Shown piece by piece: positions 46,361-56,571 of a stretch of DNA of 64,000 bases. Made by a program: the position numbers and the translations under genes. Each line of letters starts with the position of its first letter. Position 1 is the stretch's first letter. Origin of the DNA: Methanocaldococcus lauensis (GTDB lineage Archaea; AGJL01; Methanococci; Methanococcales; Methanocaldococcaceae); assembly GCF_902827225.1 (NCBI RefSeq), contig NZ_LR792632.1, forward strand, positions 701,030 through 765,029, read 5' to 3'. The notes beneath the pieces are model-generated. The model was not told the origin of the DNA. It did no database searches and saw only the letters and a program-made list of their open reading frames with translations.

Positions 46361-47647
46361 ATGAGGGCTATTTTAATATTATTAGATGGTTTAGGAGATA
46401 GAGGTTGTGAGATTTTAGATAACAAAACACCATTACAATTTGCAAAAACACCAAACTTGGATAAATTGGCTGAAAATGGCATGTGCGGTTTAATGACAAC
46501 ATATAAAGAAGGTATTCCATTAGGAACTGAAGTTGCCCATTTTTTACTTTGGGGATATTCCTTAGAAGAATTTCCGGGGAGGGGAGTTATTGAGGCATTA
46601 GGAGAGGATATAGAAATAGAGGAAAATGCCATATATTTGAGGGCTTCTTTAGGATTCGTAAAAAAGGATGAGAAAGGATTTTTAGTTGTAGATAGAAGAG
46701 CTAAAGATATCAGCAGAGAAGAGATTGAGAATTTAATAAATTCTTTACCTACATGCATTGATGGATATAAGTTTGAGCTATTTTATTCTTTTGATGTTCA
46801 TTTTATATTAAAAATTAAAGAAAAAAATGGATGGATTTCAGATAAAATCTCTGATTCTGACCCATTCTATAAAAATAGATATGTTATGAAAGTTCAACCA
46901 ATAAAAGAGTTATGCAAAAGTAGTGTAGAATATAACAAAGCAAAAGACACTGCAAGGGCTTTAAACAAATATCTTTTAAATGTTTATAAAACCCTACAAA
47001 ATCATAAAATAAATAGAAAAAGAAGAAAAATGGAAAAAATGCCTGCTAATTTTTTATTAACAAAATGGGCATCAAGATATAAAAAGGTAGAGAGCTTTAA
47101 AGAAAGATGGGGAATGAATGCTGTAGTTTTAGGTAGCAGTTCAGTATTTAAAGGATTAGCAAAATTCTTAGGAATGGATTTTATAAAGATTGAGAGTTTT
47201 GAGGAAGGAATAAATTTAATTCCTGAGTTAAATTATGATTTCATTCACTTGCATACAAAAGAAACTGATGAAGCTGCCCACACAAAAAATCCATTAAATA
47301 AAGTAAAAGTTATTGAAAAGATTGATAAACTTATAGGAAATTTAAAATTAAATGATGATGATTTACTTATAATAACTGCAGACCACTCAACACCTTCTGT
47401 TGGAGATTTAATACATTCTGGTGAAAGTGTTCCAATAATATTTTATGGAAAAAACGTTAGAATCGATAATGTTAAAGAATTTAATGAAATTGCCTGCTCT
47501 AATGGACATTTGAGAATTAGAGGGGAAGAATTAATGCATATAATTTTAAACTATACAAATAAGGCACTATTATATGGTTTAAGAGCTGGAAATAGGTTAA
47601 GATACTATATTCCAAAGGATGATGACATAGAACTTTTGAAAGAATAG
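46361..47647 (+). CDS. apgM: Cofactor-independent phosphoglycerate mutase (aPGAM)
   Basis: Interconverts 3- and 2-phosphoglycerate with two Mn ions in archaeal glycolysis/gluconeogenesis. The 428-residue protein has the alkaline-phosphatase superfamily motifs ILLDGLGDRGC, LGTEVAHFLLWGY, the metal-binding HLHTKETDEAAH and ITADHSTPSVGDLIHSGESVP. Length matches the archaeal ApgM family. It is probably co-transcribed with the PP-loop gene upstream and the DUF3343 gene 10 bp downstream. Confidence 0.93.
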   Translation: MRAILILLDGLGDRGCEILDNKTPLQFAKTPNLDKLAENGMCGLMTTYKEGIPLGTEVAHFLLWGYSLEEFPGRGVIEALGEDIEIEENAIYLRASLGFVKKDEKGFLVVDRRAKDISREEIENLINSLPTCIDGYKFELFYSFDVHFILKIKEKNGWISDKISDSDPFYKNRYVMKVQPIKELCKSSVEYNKAKDTARALNKYLLNVYKTLQNHKINRKRRKMEKMPANFLLTKWASRYKKVESFKERWGMNAVVLGSSSVFKGLAKFLGMDFIKIESFEEGINLIPELNYDFIHLHTKETDEAAHTKNPLNKVKVIEKIDKLIGNLKLNDDDLLIITADHSTPSVGDLIHSGESVPIIFYGKNVRIDNVKEFNEIACSNGHLRIRGEELMHIILNYTNKALLYGLRAGNRLRYYIPKDDDIELLKE

Positions 47648-47657
47648 GAGGGATATT

Positions 47658-48230
47658 TTGATAGGAAAATTAAAAAATATTCTTAAATTAAAAAAAGATA
47701 AAGAAACTGAAAAAGATAGCCTAAAAGGAAAGGGATTAATTATATTTGAAAATACAAAGGATGCCATGAAAGCAGAAAGTATTCTAAAAGATAAATATAA
47801 AATTAAGGTAGTTGCTCCTCCAGTAGAAATTAGAGAAGGATGTGATTTGGCAATAGAATATGAGTTAATTGACGAATTTGGAATTAAAAGAGAATTAGAG
47901 AATAACAACATAAAACCTTTAAAATTTATCTCTTTAAATGATTACTCTTTAAAACCATTGGAGTTAATAAAAATTAAAGAAGTTGATGGATTCATTTTAG
48001 TTAGATGCGGAAATATGAAGATAACTATTGATAAAGAGGGTAATATAGTTAATATCTCTGGTGGTGGTTGTCCTGATGTTCCTTATTTAGCATTAAAATT
48101 AAAAGGAAGAAATATTAAAGATATTAAAGAAGAGGAATCACCAAAAAGTTTGGGCTTTACCTTATGTGCATACACATTAAATAAAGCGTTTGAAAAGGCA
48201 AGAGAATTGTTTATTGAAAATGAACGTTAA
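47658..48230 (+). CDS. DUF3343-domain (putative Se/S carrier-like) protein
   Basis: A 190-residue protein. Residues about 25-80 match DUF3343: LIIFENTKDAMKAESILKDK, then VVAPPVEIREGCDLAIEY with Cys. The DUF3343 family has been linked in bacteria to sulfur or selenium handling. The C-terminal half contains ISGGGCPDVPYLALKLKGRN and LGFTLCAY, with further candidate thiol residues, and I do not recognise it. The start is TTG at 47658 after GGAGGGATATT. It ends against a transposon relic. Confidence 0.7.
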   Translation: MIGKLKNILKLKKDKETEKDSLKGKGLIIFENTKDAMKAESILKDKYKIKVVAPPVEIREGCDLAIEYELIDEFGIKRELENNNIKPLKFISLNDYSLKPLELIKIKEVDGFILVRCGNMKITIDKEGNIVNISGGGCPDVPYLALKLKGRNIKDIKEEESPKSLGFTLCAYTLNKAFEKARELFIENER

Positions 48231-48285
48231 AATTAAAGTTAAAGATTTTGAAGTTGAAGAGTCTATCCAATATAGAGAAAAATAG
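48220..48285 (+). pseudogene. Truncated 5' end of a former gene
   Basis: ATG within the last codons of the DUF3343 gene opens MNVKIKVKDFEVEESIQYRE and stops after 21 codons, where the TnpB relic begins. The overlapping start is typical of operon genes here, so this is likely the first part of a gene cut by the insertion. A chance short frame cannot be excluded. Confidence 0.35.
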
Positions 48286-48289
48286 GAAA

Positions 48290-48450
48290 ATGTTCATATT
48301 GGACTTGGAAGTTATCAACTCTATATCTTTCTGGATTCATTGGGAGTATATCATTGATCTCCGCCCATGTCGAGGTTTTTATTATCTTCCCACTGGTTAA
48401 ATTAGATAATAACTATTAGGGACTTCATTTCTCTCCCACATCTGGACAGC
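48290..48450 (-). pseudogene. Relic of a TnpB element, reverse orientation
   Basis: On the minus strand, TGTCCAGATGTGGGAGAGAA (about 48429-48448) matches the first zinc-finger codons of the TnpB gene at 37470-37490, and GGGCGGAGATCAATGATATA followed by a match to GAACCCAGAG (48329-48366) matches 37640-37680. Coding sense is lost between them. Sequence from 48450 to 48667 is probably older relic but has no firm match. No gene is intact in this 437-bp gap. Confidence 0.65.
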
Positions 48451-48667
48451 TATAATTTTTATTTCTTATATACACTTATATTCGGATCTTTCGATAATAA
48501 AAATCTATTAATGTCTATATTTAGATTCATTGATTGCATTTAGGTTTTTGTATTTCTTTCGAACTCGTTTAATATATCTTAATAGAAGTAATACATTGTA
48601 ACCGATTTATAGCTTATATCCTCAAACAGCTTCTTTACTTAATTATTTAATACCCAATTAAAAATAT

Positions 48668-50641
48668 TTATTTTGATAATAGTTCAACAACTCTCTGTTC
48701 AATTTCATCAACTGGCTTATTTAATATGTTTGCCAATGCCTCTGCAAATATCTTAGCATACTTCATAACATACTTTCTTTTCTTTTCTTCTTCAGCCTCT
48801 CTTCTAATTCTTGATAAATACTTTTCCAATTCTCTACCACAAATCATCAATGCATGTCTAATTTCGTTATAAATTTCTTCATTTTCATTTTCACTACATG
48901 CTACTGCCTGCTTTCCAGCAGATGTGTAAGGGATAAATGTAGATATTAGATTAACAAACACTGTTATTGGAGCGTCTTCCCCTCTCAAACCATATCTTCT
49001 CCAATTTATGCTTTTTACTGCCTTGGTTAAACCGCATGCGGAAGCATCATATAGCAAAGGGACATGATTGGCAAACCTCATAATTTCCATTCTTCTACCT
49101 TCATCACTCTGCCTTCCTGCATTACCTCCATAGGCGATAGCTACTTCAACAGCAAAGGGTATTCCTCCCCTATAGGTTTTTGGATTTCTTGTAATTGCCT
49201 TAACGAAATCTGGATTTAAAAATTCTTTTAACGACTTTTCAATATTTTCAGCCCCTATTGGTCTTAATCCAGTTGTAGGAGGAGCCATAAACTCCATACT
49301 TTGTAGGCAATCGACAATCATCTCCGCTTCATCCCAAGTCAATTCCTTAGGATTTTTATTTAGAATATTTTTAACATCCTTTTCTAATTTTTTTAACTCC
49401 TCATCAGAAATTAATCCTTTCTTTTTTATAGTAGCAATAAACTCCTCTGGTGGCTTTACAATATTTTTAATTTTTTTATTTAATTCTTCAACAACTGAGG
49501 CTGATAAATAATTCTTTTCAGCCCATTCCATGAAGTTTTCAGGTATCTTTTTAAAGTGATTTTTTATTTTATTAATTTCCTCTTTATTTAGCTTACTGAA
49601 CAGATATTCCATAGTTATATATTTTAAAGCATATCTCTTCAACTCATCCAAACTTTCTGGAAGATTTGCAATTAACATCTTTACAGTATCTATTTCTTCA
49701 TTATTTAAATAATCTTTAAATTTAGTTAAATATTTATCAATATCTATATTTAAATAGCATTGTATAATCATACTCCAAAATACACTATCTTTAAATTTCT
49801 TTAATATTAAATCTCTCAATAAATATTTTTCAAGTTCTTTAATTCTTTTTGTTGTAACTCTTGAAAGTTCAGAAACGAGCATTGAAGAAACTTTTTTTGA
49901 TTTTGTTTTTCTTGCAATATATAGTAATTCATCAGTAGTTAATCCATAAGGGTGGGGCTTCATTTCCTCTGGTTTTTTTGGTAGTTCTTTAACAACTCTA
50001 TCAAATACAACTTCTCCATAAGGATCTTTTAATATAATCTTAGCGTGAGGTGTTGCTAAACTAATCCTTCTCAAATACTCAAATGGACCAAATTCTCCTC
50101 TATTATAACTAACTTCTTTAAACTCTCCTTCTACTCTTGTTCCTCTCCACTTTCCTTTTCTAACTTTTTTTGATACAATTTCTCCTTCATTTTTCTCTAC
50201 ATTCATCTTTACTTCAACTTCATAAATTTTACCATCTCCAGTAGATGTTATAATTTTTAAAGGCTTTCCAGTAGTTATTTGTGAAAATAATAAAACACCT
50301 GCCGCTCCAATTCCTTGTTGTCCTCTTGATTGAATAAATCTATGCATCTTAGAACCAGCCAACATTTTCCCAAATACCTTTGGAATAAACTCTAAAGGAA
50401 TTCCTGGTCCATTATCTTCAACCGCCACTTTGTAATGATCAGCCCCTAACTTCTCAATCTCAACTTTTATATCTGGTAAAATTCCTGCTTCTTCACAAGC
50501 ATCTAAACTGTTAGTAACTAACTCATGAATTATAGTCGTTAAACTTCTAACTTTTCCACTATATCCCAGCATGTGCTTATTTTTTCTAAAAAATTCAGCA
50601 ACAGAATGCTCTTTAAATTCTTTAAATAAATCTTTGCTCAT
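48668..50641 (-). CDS. top6B: DNA topoisomerase VI subunit B
   Basis: The ATPase subunit of the type IIB topoisomerase, which relaxes and decatenates DNA. The GHKL fold shows [20 protein letters not shown] (N box), VEDNGPGIP (G1) and [14 protein letters not shown] (G2). A transducer domain follows with [20 protein letters not shown]. At 657 residues it is slightly longer than many. The subunit A gene is not adjacent here. The ATG at 50641 follows GGTGAGATGT; four upstream codons are part of the leader. Confidence 0.95.
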   Translation of the reverse strand: MSKDLFKEFKEHSVAEFFRKNKHMLGYSGKVRSLTTIIHELVTNSLDACEEAGILPDIKVEIEKLGADHYKVAVEDNGPGIPLEFIPKVFGKMLAGSKMHRFIQSRGQQGIGAAGVLLFSQITTGKPLKIITSTGDGKIYEVEVKMNVEKNEGEIVSKKVRKGKWRGTRVEGEFKEVSYNRGEFGPFEYLRRISLATPHAKIILKDPYGEVVFDRVVKELPKKPEEMKPHPYGLTTDELLYIARKTKSKKVSSMLVSELSRVTTKRIKELEKYLLRDLILKKFKDSVFWSMIIQCYLNIDIDKYLTKFKDYLNNEEIDTVKMLIANLPESLDELKRYALKYITMEYLFSKLNKEEINKIKNHFKKIPENFMEWAEKNYLSASVVEELNKKIKNIVKPPEEFIATIKKKGLISDEELKKLEKDVKNILNKNPKELTWDEAEMIVDCLQSMEFMAPPTTGLRPIGAENIEKSLKEFLNPDFVKAITRNPKTYRGGIPFAVEVAIAYGGNAGRQSDEGRRMEIMRFANHVPLLYDASACGLTKAVKSINWRRYGLRGEDAPITVFVNLISTFIPYTSAGKQAVACSENENEEIYNEIRHALMICGRELEKYLSRIRREAEEEKKRKYVMKYAKIFAEALANILNKPVDEIEQRVVELLSK

Positions 50642-50729
50642 ACATCTCACCACGATACTCTTTCATACTCATAAATAGAAATTTCAAAAATAGATACATT
50701 TAATTAAAAAAAGTAAAAGTTAGTAATAC

Positions 50730-51854
50730 TTATTTTTTTCTGTTAGTTTGAATAATCATCCTATCAGTGCAAGTAAAGCAAGGATCACAACTTGCTATAA
50801 TTAATTCAGCGTCTGAAACATGATGCCCTGGAAGAATTGCCTCCATACATGCCAAGTTAGTTAATGTTGGAGTTCTAACCTTTACATGTCTAACTCTTCC
50901 ATTTTCATCTAATCCATAAGAGTAATAAACCTGCCCTCTTTGAGCTTCATTATATACATTTATTGGTTTAAATGGTTTTAGTTCATAGTTTGGATTATAT
51001 ATATTTTTATCTAAGTTTGGCAACTCTTTCAATCCTTGCCTAATAATCTTAATACTTTCAAAACATTCGTAAAATCTTACTGCCAATCTACTGAAAACAT
51101 CTCCATCATCAAATATAACTTCCTCAAATTCAAAATTATCATACACTGGCACTATTCCCTTTTTTCTCATATCACAAGATAGTCCTGAACCTCTTGCTGT
51201 TGGTCCAGTTGCATGCAATTTTTTAGCAGTTTTTTTATCTAAGACACCAACATCTTTAATTCTTGCCATAATCATTGGGTCATTTATAGTTCTATTTAAT
51301 AATTTATTTAAATTTTCTTCAAATTTTTCTAATCTTTCCAATATTGATGGGATTTTGCTATCATTTATGTTACATCTCGGTCTAATTCCTCCAATTATTG
51401 GGCAAGAATTTTGAACTCTTCCACCAGTAATTTCTCTCAAAATTTGCATTATTGGCTCTCTAATCATAAATGCCCTAAAAGCCATAGTTTCAAAGCCAAT
51501 AACTTCAAAGGCGTGACCAAATAATAACATATGAGAGTGTAATCTTTCAAATTCTTCAACTATTGCCCTTATATACTCAGCCCTCTCTGGAACCTCTATA
51601 TCACAACCTTTTTCAGTTACCATAACATTAGTCCATACGTGAATGTGAGAACAAATTCCACAAATTTTCTCTGACAAGATACTAATTTTTTCGGGTGGTA
51701 GCCCTTCCATAATGAGTTCTATTCCTCTATAATTAACGCCAATTACTAATTCAGCCTCCTTTATAATCTCATCTTCAATAAATAATCTTAATCTATGAGG
51801 TTCAAGCATTGTAGGATGTACTGGACCTATGGCAATCTCTTCTTCACACTTCAT
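50730..51854 (-). CDS. ehbN: [NiFe]-hydrogenase-like large subunit of energy-converting hydrogenase (EhbN candidate)
   Basis: A 374-residue group 4 large-subunit homologue. Both metal-binding CxxC pairs are present: [11 protein letters not shown] near residue 62 and [11 protein letters not shown] near the C-terminus, so all four Ni-Fe ligands are intact. [16 protein letters not shown] and [16 protein letters not shown]-like stretches match EchE/EhaO/EhbN proteins. The gene stands alone, as is usual for Ehb genes in this genus. EhaO is the alternative. The ATG at 51854 follows GGTGTTGTTT. Confidence 0.8.
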   Translation of the reverse strand: MKCEEEIAIGPVHPTMLEPHRLRLFIEDEIIKEAELVIGVNYRGIELIMEGLPPEKISILSEKICGICSHIHVWTNVMVTEKGCDIEVPERAEYIRAIVEEFERLHSHMLLFGHAFEVIGFETMAFRAFMIREPIMQILREITGGRVQNSCPIIGGIRPRCNINDSKIPSILERLEKFEENLNKLLNRTINDPMIMARIKDVGVLDKKTAKKLHATGPTARGSGLSCDMRKKGIVPVYDNFEFEEVIFDDGDVFSRLAVRFYECFESIKIIRQGLKELPNLDKNIYNPNYELKPFKPINVYNEAQRGQVYYSYGLDENGRVRHVKVRTPTLTNLACMEAILPGHHVSDAELIIASCDPCFTCTDRMIIQTNRKK

Positions 51855-51985
51855 AAACAACACCTAATTTTTAAATATAATCTAACAGAATTAACTATAA
51901 AATTTATCATAATTAATAATGATAATTTACTTTATATAGTTTTGTTTTAATAGGACATTTACAGAATTTTTAATTGGTGATAGTT

Positions 51986-53263
51986 ATGACTCAAATGGAC
52001 GATGCAAAAAAGGGAATTATCACTGAGGAGATGAAAATTGTATCTGAAAAAGAAAGAATTGATGTTGAAAAACTTAAAAAACTTATTGCAAAAGGTTATG
52101 TTGTTATTCCAAAAAATGTTAATAGAGATACTGAGCCAGTAGGTATTGGTAAATATTTGAGAACTAAAGTGAATGCAAACATTGGAACATCCCCAGATTT
52201 CGTAGATATTGACTTAGAGATAAAAAAGGCAAAAGTTGCTGAAAAATATGGGGCAGATACTATAATGGATTTAAGTACTGGAGGAAACTTAGAAGAAATT
52301 AGAAAGGCAATTATGAATGTAGTTAATTTGCCAATAGGAACAGTTCCAATTTATGAGGCTGGAAAAATTGCAAGAGAAAAGTATGGAAGAGTTGTAGATA
52401 TGGATGAAGATTTGATATTCAATGTTATTGAAAAACAGGCAAAGGAAGGCGTAGATTTTATGACACTACATTGTGGAATAACTAAACAATCCGTTGAAAG
52501 ATTAAAAAAAAGTGGTAGAGTATTGGGAGTAGTTAGTAGAGGTGGAGCATTTTTAACAGCCTATATTTTATATCACAACAAAGAAAATCCGTTATACAAA
52601 AACTTTGACTATCTCTTAGAGATTTTAAAAGAGTATGATGTAACTATAAGTTTAGGAGATGGAATGAGACCGGGATGTTTATTAGACAATACAGACAGGG
52701 CTCAAATTGAAGAACTTATAATATTAGGAGAATTAGTAGAGAAATGTAGAGAAAAAGGAGTTCAATGTATGGTTGAAGGGCCAGGACATATTCCTTTAAA
52801 CTATATTGAAACTAACATTAAATTACAAAAGAGCTTATGTAAAAATGCTCCATTCTATGTTTTAGGGCCTGTAGTTACAGATATAGCCCCTGGATATGAT
52901 CATATAACAGCCGCAATTGGAGGAGCGTTAGCAGGCTACTATGGGGCTGATTTCCTTTGCTATGTAACTCCAAGCGAGCATTTAAGATTACCAACAGTAG
53001 AGGATGTTAAAGAGGGAGTTATAGCCACTAAAATAGCGGCTCAGGCGGCAGACGTTGCTAAAGGTAATAAATTGGCGTGGGAAAAAGAGAAAGAGATGGC
53101 TTACGCAAGGAAAAACCACGATTGGAAGAAGCAGTATGAGTTGGCAATAGATAAAGAAAAAGCAAAAAAAATGAGAGAAGAGATTCCTTCAAAAGAAAAA
53201 AGAGCGTGCTCAATTTGTGGTGACTATTGTGCCTTATTGATGGTTGAGAAATTTTTAAGGTGA
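51986..53263 (+). CDS. thiC: Phosphomethylpyrimidine synthase ThiC
   Basis: A radical SAM enzyme converting AIR to HMP phosphate in thiamine synthesis. The 425-residue protein has NANIGTSPD, DLSTGGNLEEIR, MTLHCGITKQS, SLGDGMRPG, VEGPGHIPLN, APGYDHITAAIGGA and the C-terminal cluster motif CSICGDYCA. The ATG at 51986 lies after TTGGTGATAGTT. It precedes the desulfidase gene by 5 bp. Confidence 0.95.
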   Translation: MTQMDDAKKGIITEEMKIVSEKERIDVEKLKKLIAKGYVVIPKNVNRDTEPVGIGKYLRTKVNANIGTSPDFVDIDLEIKKAKVAEKYGADTIMDLSTGGNLEEIRKAIMNVVNLPIGTVPIYEAGKIAREKYGRVVDMDEDLIFNVIEKQAKEGVDFMTLHCGITKQSVERLKKSGRVLGVVSRGGAFLTAYILYHNKENPLYKNFDYLLEILKEYDVTISLGDGMRPGCLLDNTDRAQIEELIILGELVEKCREKGVQCMVEGPGHIPLNYIETNIKLQKSLCKNAPFYVLGPVVTDIAPGYDHITAAIGGALAGYYGADFLCYVTPSEHLRLPTVEDVKEGVIATKIAAQAADVAKGNKLAWEKEKEMAYARKNHDWKKQYELAIDKEKAKKMREEIPSKEKRACSICGDYCALLMVEKFLR

Positions 53264-53268
53264 ATTTT

Positions 53269-54441
53269 ATGGAAAAAAATGAATTAATTACTGAAATCTT
53301 AAAGAAAGAGATTGTTAAGGCATTAGGTTGCACTGAGGTGGGATTAATTGGCTATACAGTTGCTAAGGCTAAGCCAGATGATGTATATTCAATAAAAGAG
53401 ATTAAAATAATTTTAGATAAAGGAACTTTTAAAAATGCATATTCAGTAGGAGTTCCAAATACTGGAAAATTTGGGATACTTCCAGCAGTTGTTGGTGGTT
53501 TGTTAGGAAATAAAGAAAATGATTTAGAAATATTTAAAGATATAAAATATGATGAAGAATTAGAAGAATTTATAAAAGATAAATTGAAAATTGAAGTTAT
53601 AGATTCTGAAGTTTATTGTAAAGTATATATTGAGGCGGATAAAACTTATGAGAGTGAAACTAAGGGTAGTCATTCTGGAAAAGTCATAGATGAAACTTTG
53701 AAAGAGGCTTATAAAAATCTAACTCTCAAAGACTTTATAGATTATTTAGATGACATTCCAAAAGATGTAATTAATTTGATAAAAGAAACAATAAATATAA
53801 ATAATAACCTCTCAATTCCTGAAGTTTCAGAAGATTTTATAAATTTAAATATAAATGATGATATTCTAAATAATATGGTTAAAAAAACAGTTTCAGGTGT
53901 TTATAATAGAATGATTGGTGTTAATAAGCCAGCGATGGCTATTGCTGGCAGTGGAAATATGGGTTTAGTATCTACTTTACCAATAATCGCCTACGATGAA
54001 ATTAACAATAAAGATGAAGAAAAACTAATTAAATCAATTACTTTATCTTCTTTAACTACTATATATTCAACCTACTATTCCTCTTATATTTCATCAATGT
54101 GTGGATGTGTAAATAGAGGTGGCATAGGGGCGGTTTCTGGTTTGTCATATTATATTCATTACAATGAGGAAAATATCATTAACTATATAGAAGAGAGTAT
54201 TAAGAGTTTTACAGCAAATTTAACTGGAATTATTTGCGATGGAGGTAAAATAGGCTGTGCTTTAAAAATAGCATCAGGAGTTTTTGGTATCTATTTATCT
54301 CTATTTTCAAAGGTTCCATACAACAATGGAATTGTTGGAAAAAACTTTGAGGAATGCATTAAAAACATTGGAAAAATTGGAAAATCTATGAAATCAGTAG
54401 ATGACGCAATAATAGAAATATTAAAAAGTAAGGAATTATAA
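53269..54441 (+). CDS. L-cysteine desulfidase
   Basis: Releases sulfide from L-cysteine without pyridoxal phosphate, using an [4Fe-4S] cluster. The 390-residue protein matches the UPF0597 family: KALGCTEVGLIGYTVAKA near the start, SGSGNMGLVSTLPIIAY, SSMCGCVNRGGIGAVSG and IICDGGKIGCALKIASG; the Cys in these match the known cluster-site Cys of the M. jannaschii enzyme. The ATG at 53269 follows AAGGTGAATTTT. It is coupled to thiC, so the sulfide could supply cluster assembly, but that is inference. Confidence 0.92.
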   Translation: MEKNELITEILKKEIVKALGCTEVGLIGYTVAKAKPDDVYSIKEIKIILDKGTFKNAYSVGVPNTGKFGILPAVVGGLLGNKENDLEIFKDIKYDEELEEFIKDKLKIEVIDSEVYCKVYIEADKTYESETKGSHSGKVIDETLKEAYKNLTLKDFIDYLDDIPKDVINLIKETININNNLSIPEVSEDFINLNINDDILNNMVKKTVSGVYNRMIGVNKPAMAIAGSGNMGLVSTLPIIAYDEINNKDEEKLIKSITLSSLTTIYSTYYSSYISSMCGCVNRGGIGAVSGLSYYIHYNEENIINYIEESIKSFTANLTGIICDGGKIGCALKIASGVFGIYLSLFSKVPYNNGIVGKNFEECIKNIGKIGKSMKSVDDAIIEILKSKEL

Positions 54442-54451
54442 ATTAGATGTT

Positions 54452-55648
54452 TTATTTGTTCAATATAATTTTTATAACCTTTTTTAAAGTTAAATTTTCC
54501 TCATATAACAATACTCCAATTTTAAACAGTTTTATTGAAAGAATGAAAGATAATACAATACTAAAAACCATAATTAATGTTGATATTATTATTTCAGTTA
54601 AAGGTAGTTGAGTTACACTTTCTCTTAAAACTACTGTATATGGTAATGTAAATGGTATATATGATAAAATTTTAGCGATGTAGTGATTTGGATTAACCAT
54701 TATCGTGTTCATAAACATTATTGGAATAATTTGAACAATTATTATTGGAGATATTAGTTGAGAGGCATCCTTAGGATGAGAGAATAATGAGGCAATTCCG
54801 CATAACAAAGAGGAATAGAACAAATATCCAAGTATAAAGTAAATTAATGCAAATAACACTAAGTATAATGAAACTTTAACTGCATATATTATAATTACAG
54901 GTAAAGCAAATATAAGCCAAATACCTATTTGAATTAAACCTACTATAGATATTCCCAATATTTTACCAAACATTAAATTTTCTGATGATGCATAACACAG
55001 TAGAATTTCCATAATTCTATTTTGTTTCTCTTCAATAATTGAGGAGACAATAATTCCAGATAATGATGTAATAGCCATATAAAGCAAAAATACAAAGCCC
55101 ATTGGCAATAGTTGAGATAAAAATGATTCTTTTTCAACTCCTTTCTTAGAAACAAAATAGATCTTAACATTTATAGGATTTACAACCCTATTGTAAGTTA
55201 AATTATCTACTTTCCCTTTTAGTAAGTTTTTAATTATAATATTAGATAGTGTATCGGTTATTAAAGGATTTGGCGATTTTGTTGCCGAGTAAATTATTAT
55301 ATTCCCAGTTTTTAAGTAATCTTTGGGAATAACAATTAAAGCATCTATTTTTTTATTTAAAATGTCCTCTTTTCCCTTTTCAATACTTTGATATTTTATA
55401 AAGTATATTGTTATAGTTTTATTACCGATATTGTTTTTTACCACTTTATTTGGAATTTCTAAGCCAAAATTATCTATATAGCCCACTTTAAGTTCTTTAA
55501 TGTCAAACATCATTAAACTACCCATTACAGCCAAAGATATCATAATTATAGGGACTATTACAGTAGATATTAAGAACTGTTTTCTTTTTACATTACTAAA
55601 AATTTCTCTCTTTCCAACTGTAAATATTTTTTTAATGTCTATTTTCAT
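54452..55648 (-). CDS. natB: ABC-2 type exporter permease (NatB-like)
   Basis: A 398-residue membrane protein with one N-terminal helix, a large extracytoplasmic domain (about residues 45-180) and five to six C-terminal helices, the NatB layout. SSIIEEKQNRIMEILLCYASS is the characteristic ABC-2 coupling segment. The ATG at 55648 follows GGGTGGAATT, which lies inside the end of natA. The sodium extruder NatAB is the best-known relative; the substrate here is not known. Confidence 0.85.
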   Translation of the reverse strand: MKIDIKKIFTVGKREIFSNVKRKQFLISTVIVPIIMISLAVMGSLMMFDIKELKVGYIDNFGLEIPNKVVKNNIGNKTITIYFIKYQSIEKGKEDILNKKIDALIVIPKDYLKTGNIIIYSATKSPNPLITDTLSNIIIKNLLKGKVDNLTYNRVVNPINVKIYFVSKKGVEKESFLSQLLPMGFVFLLYMAITSLSGIIVSSIIEEKQNRIMEILLCYASSENLMFGKILGISIVGLIQIGIWLIFALPVIIIYAVKVSLYLVLFALIYFILGYLFYSSLLCGIASLFSHPKDASQLISPIIIVQIIPIMFMNTIMVNPNHYIAKILSYIPFTLPYTVVLRESVTQLPLTEIIISTLIMVFSIVLSFILSIKLFKIGVLLYEENLTLKKVIKIILNK

Positions 55649-55661
55649 AATTCCACCCGAA

Positions 55662-56447
55662 TTATTCAAAAAATAACTCCTCTAATGAGTATCTAACTTC
55701 AAATTTAATGACATTTTCAGCACTTTCCTTTAAAATTTTTATTGCCTCATTGTATGGAATTTCTTTTTTTATCAATCTTCCATTTTCTAAATATTCGATG
55801 TATGCCATTTTTCTACAAATATTTTCAATTCTTCCATAATGAACAACTTTTCCATTTTTTATTATTAAAACTCTATCACACAATCTCTCAATTTTTTCCA
55901 ACTGATGCGTTGATAAAAGAATAGTTTTACCTTCGTTTTTTAATTCATACAATATATTTTTTAATAATTTAGTATTAAAAACATCTAAACCAGAAAATGG
56001 CTCATCTAAAATAAGTATATCTGGATTGTGTATAACTGACACAATAAATTGAACTTTTTGCTGATTCCCCTTAGATAACTCTTTAATTTTTGAAAATTTG
56101 TAATTGTAAATATTTAACTTATTTAGCCAATAGTTAATATTTTTATTAATTTCTTCTTTTTTCATTCCCGCCAATTCACCAAAAAATTTTAACACATTTA
56201 CAACTTTTTCATCTCTATAAAGCCCCCTCTCTTCCGGCAAATAGCCAATTTTTCCATTAATTTCAATGTATCCTTCATAATCTTCAATAATCCCCGCCAA
56301 TATCCTCAAAGTTGTTGTCTTCCCAGCACCATTATGACCCAATATTCCAAAAATTTCTCCTTCATAAACCTCAAAAGAAATATTATTAAGAACTTTTTTA
56401 TTACCAAAATATTTAGACAAGTTTTTCACAACTACTCTTGGTTTCAT
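55662..56447 (-). CDS. natA: ABC transporter ATPase (NatA-like)
   Basis: A 261-residue ABC ATPase. Walker A LGHNGAGKTTTLRILAG, signature LSKGNQQKVQFIV, Walker B ILILDEPFSGLD, switch LLSTHQLEKIERLCDR. The N-terminal ABC domain is followed by a short C-terminal tail. Forms an exporter with the permease encoded downstream. The start follows AAAGTGAAAAT. Confidence 0.92.
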   Translation of the reverse strand: MKPRVVVKNLSKYFGNKKVLNNISFEVYEGEIFGILGHNGAGKTTTLRILAGIIEDYEGYIEINGKIGYLPEERGLYRDEKVVNVLKFFGELAGMKKEEINKNINYWLNKLNIYNYKFSKIKELSKGNQQKVQFIVSVIHNPDILILDEPFSGLDVFNTKLLKNILYELKNEGKTILLSTHQLEKIERLCDRVLIIKNGKVVHYGRIENICRKMAYIEYLENGRLIKKEIPYNEAIKILKESAENVIKFEVRYSLEELFFE

Positions 56448-56571
56448 ATTTTCACTTTATTTAATTTTAATTATCTATCTTTGTTTTAACTATTCAACAT
56501 TAGGTATTTATTTAAGTTTTTATCGTAAAATTAATTAAAAAGATAAAATTAAAACTTAAAAATGTGATAGG

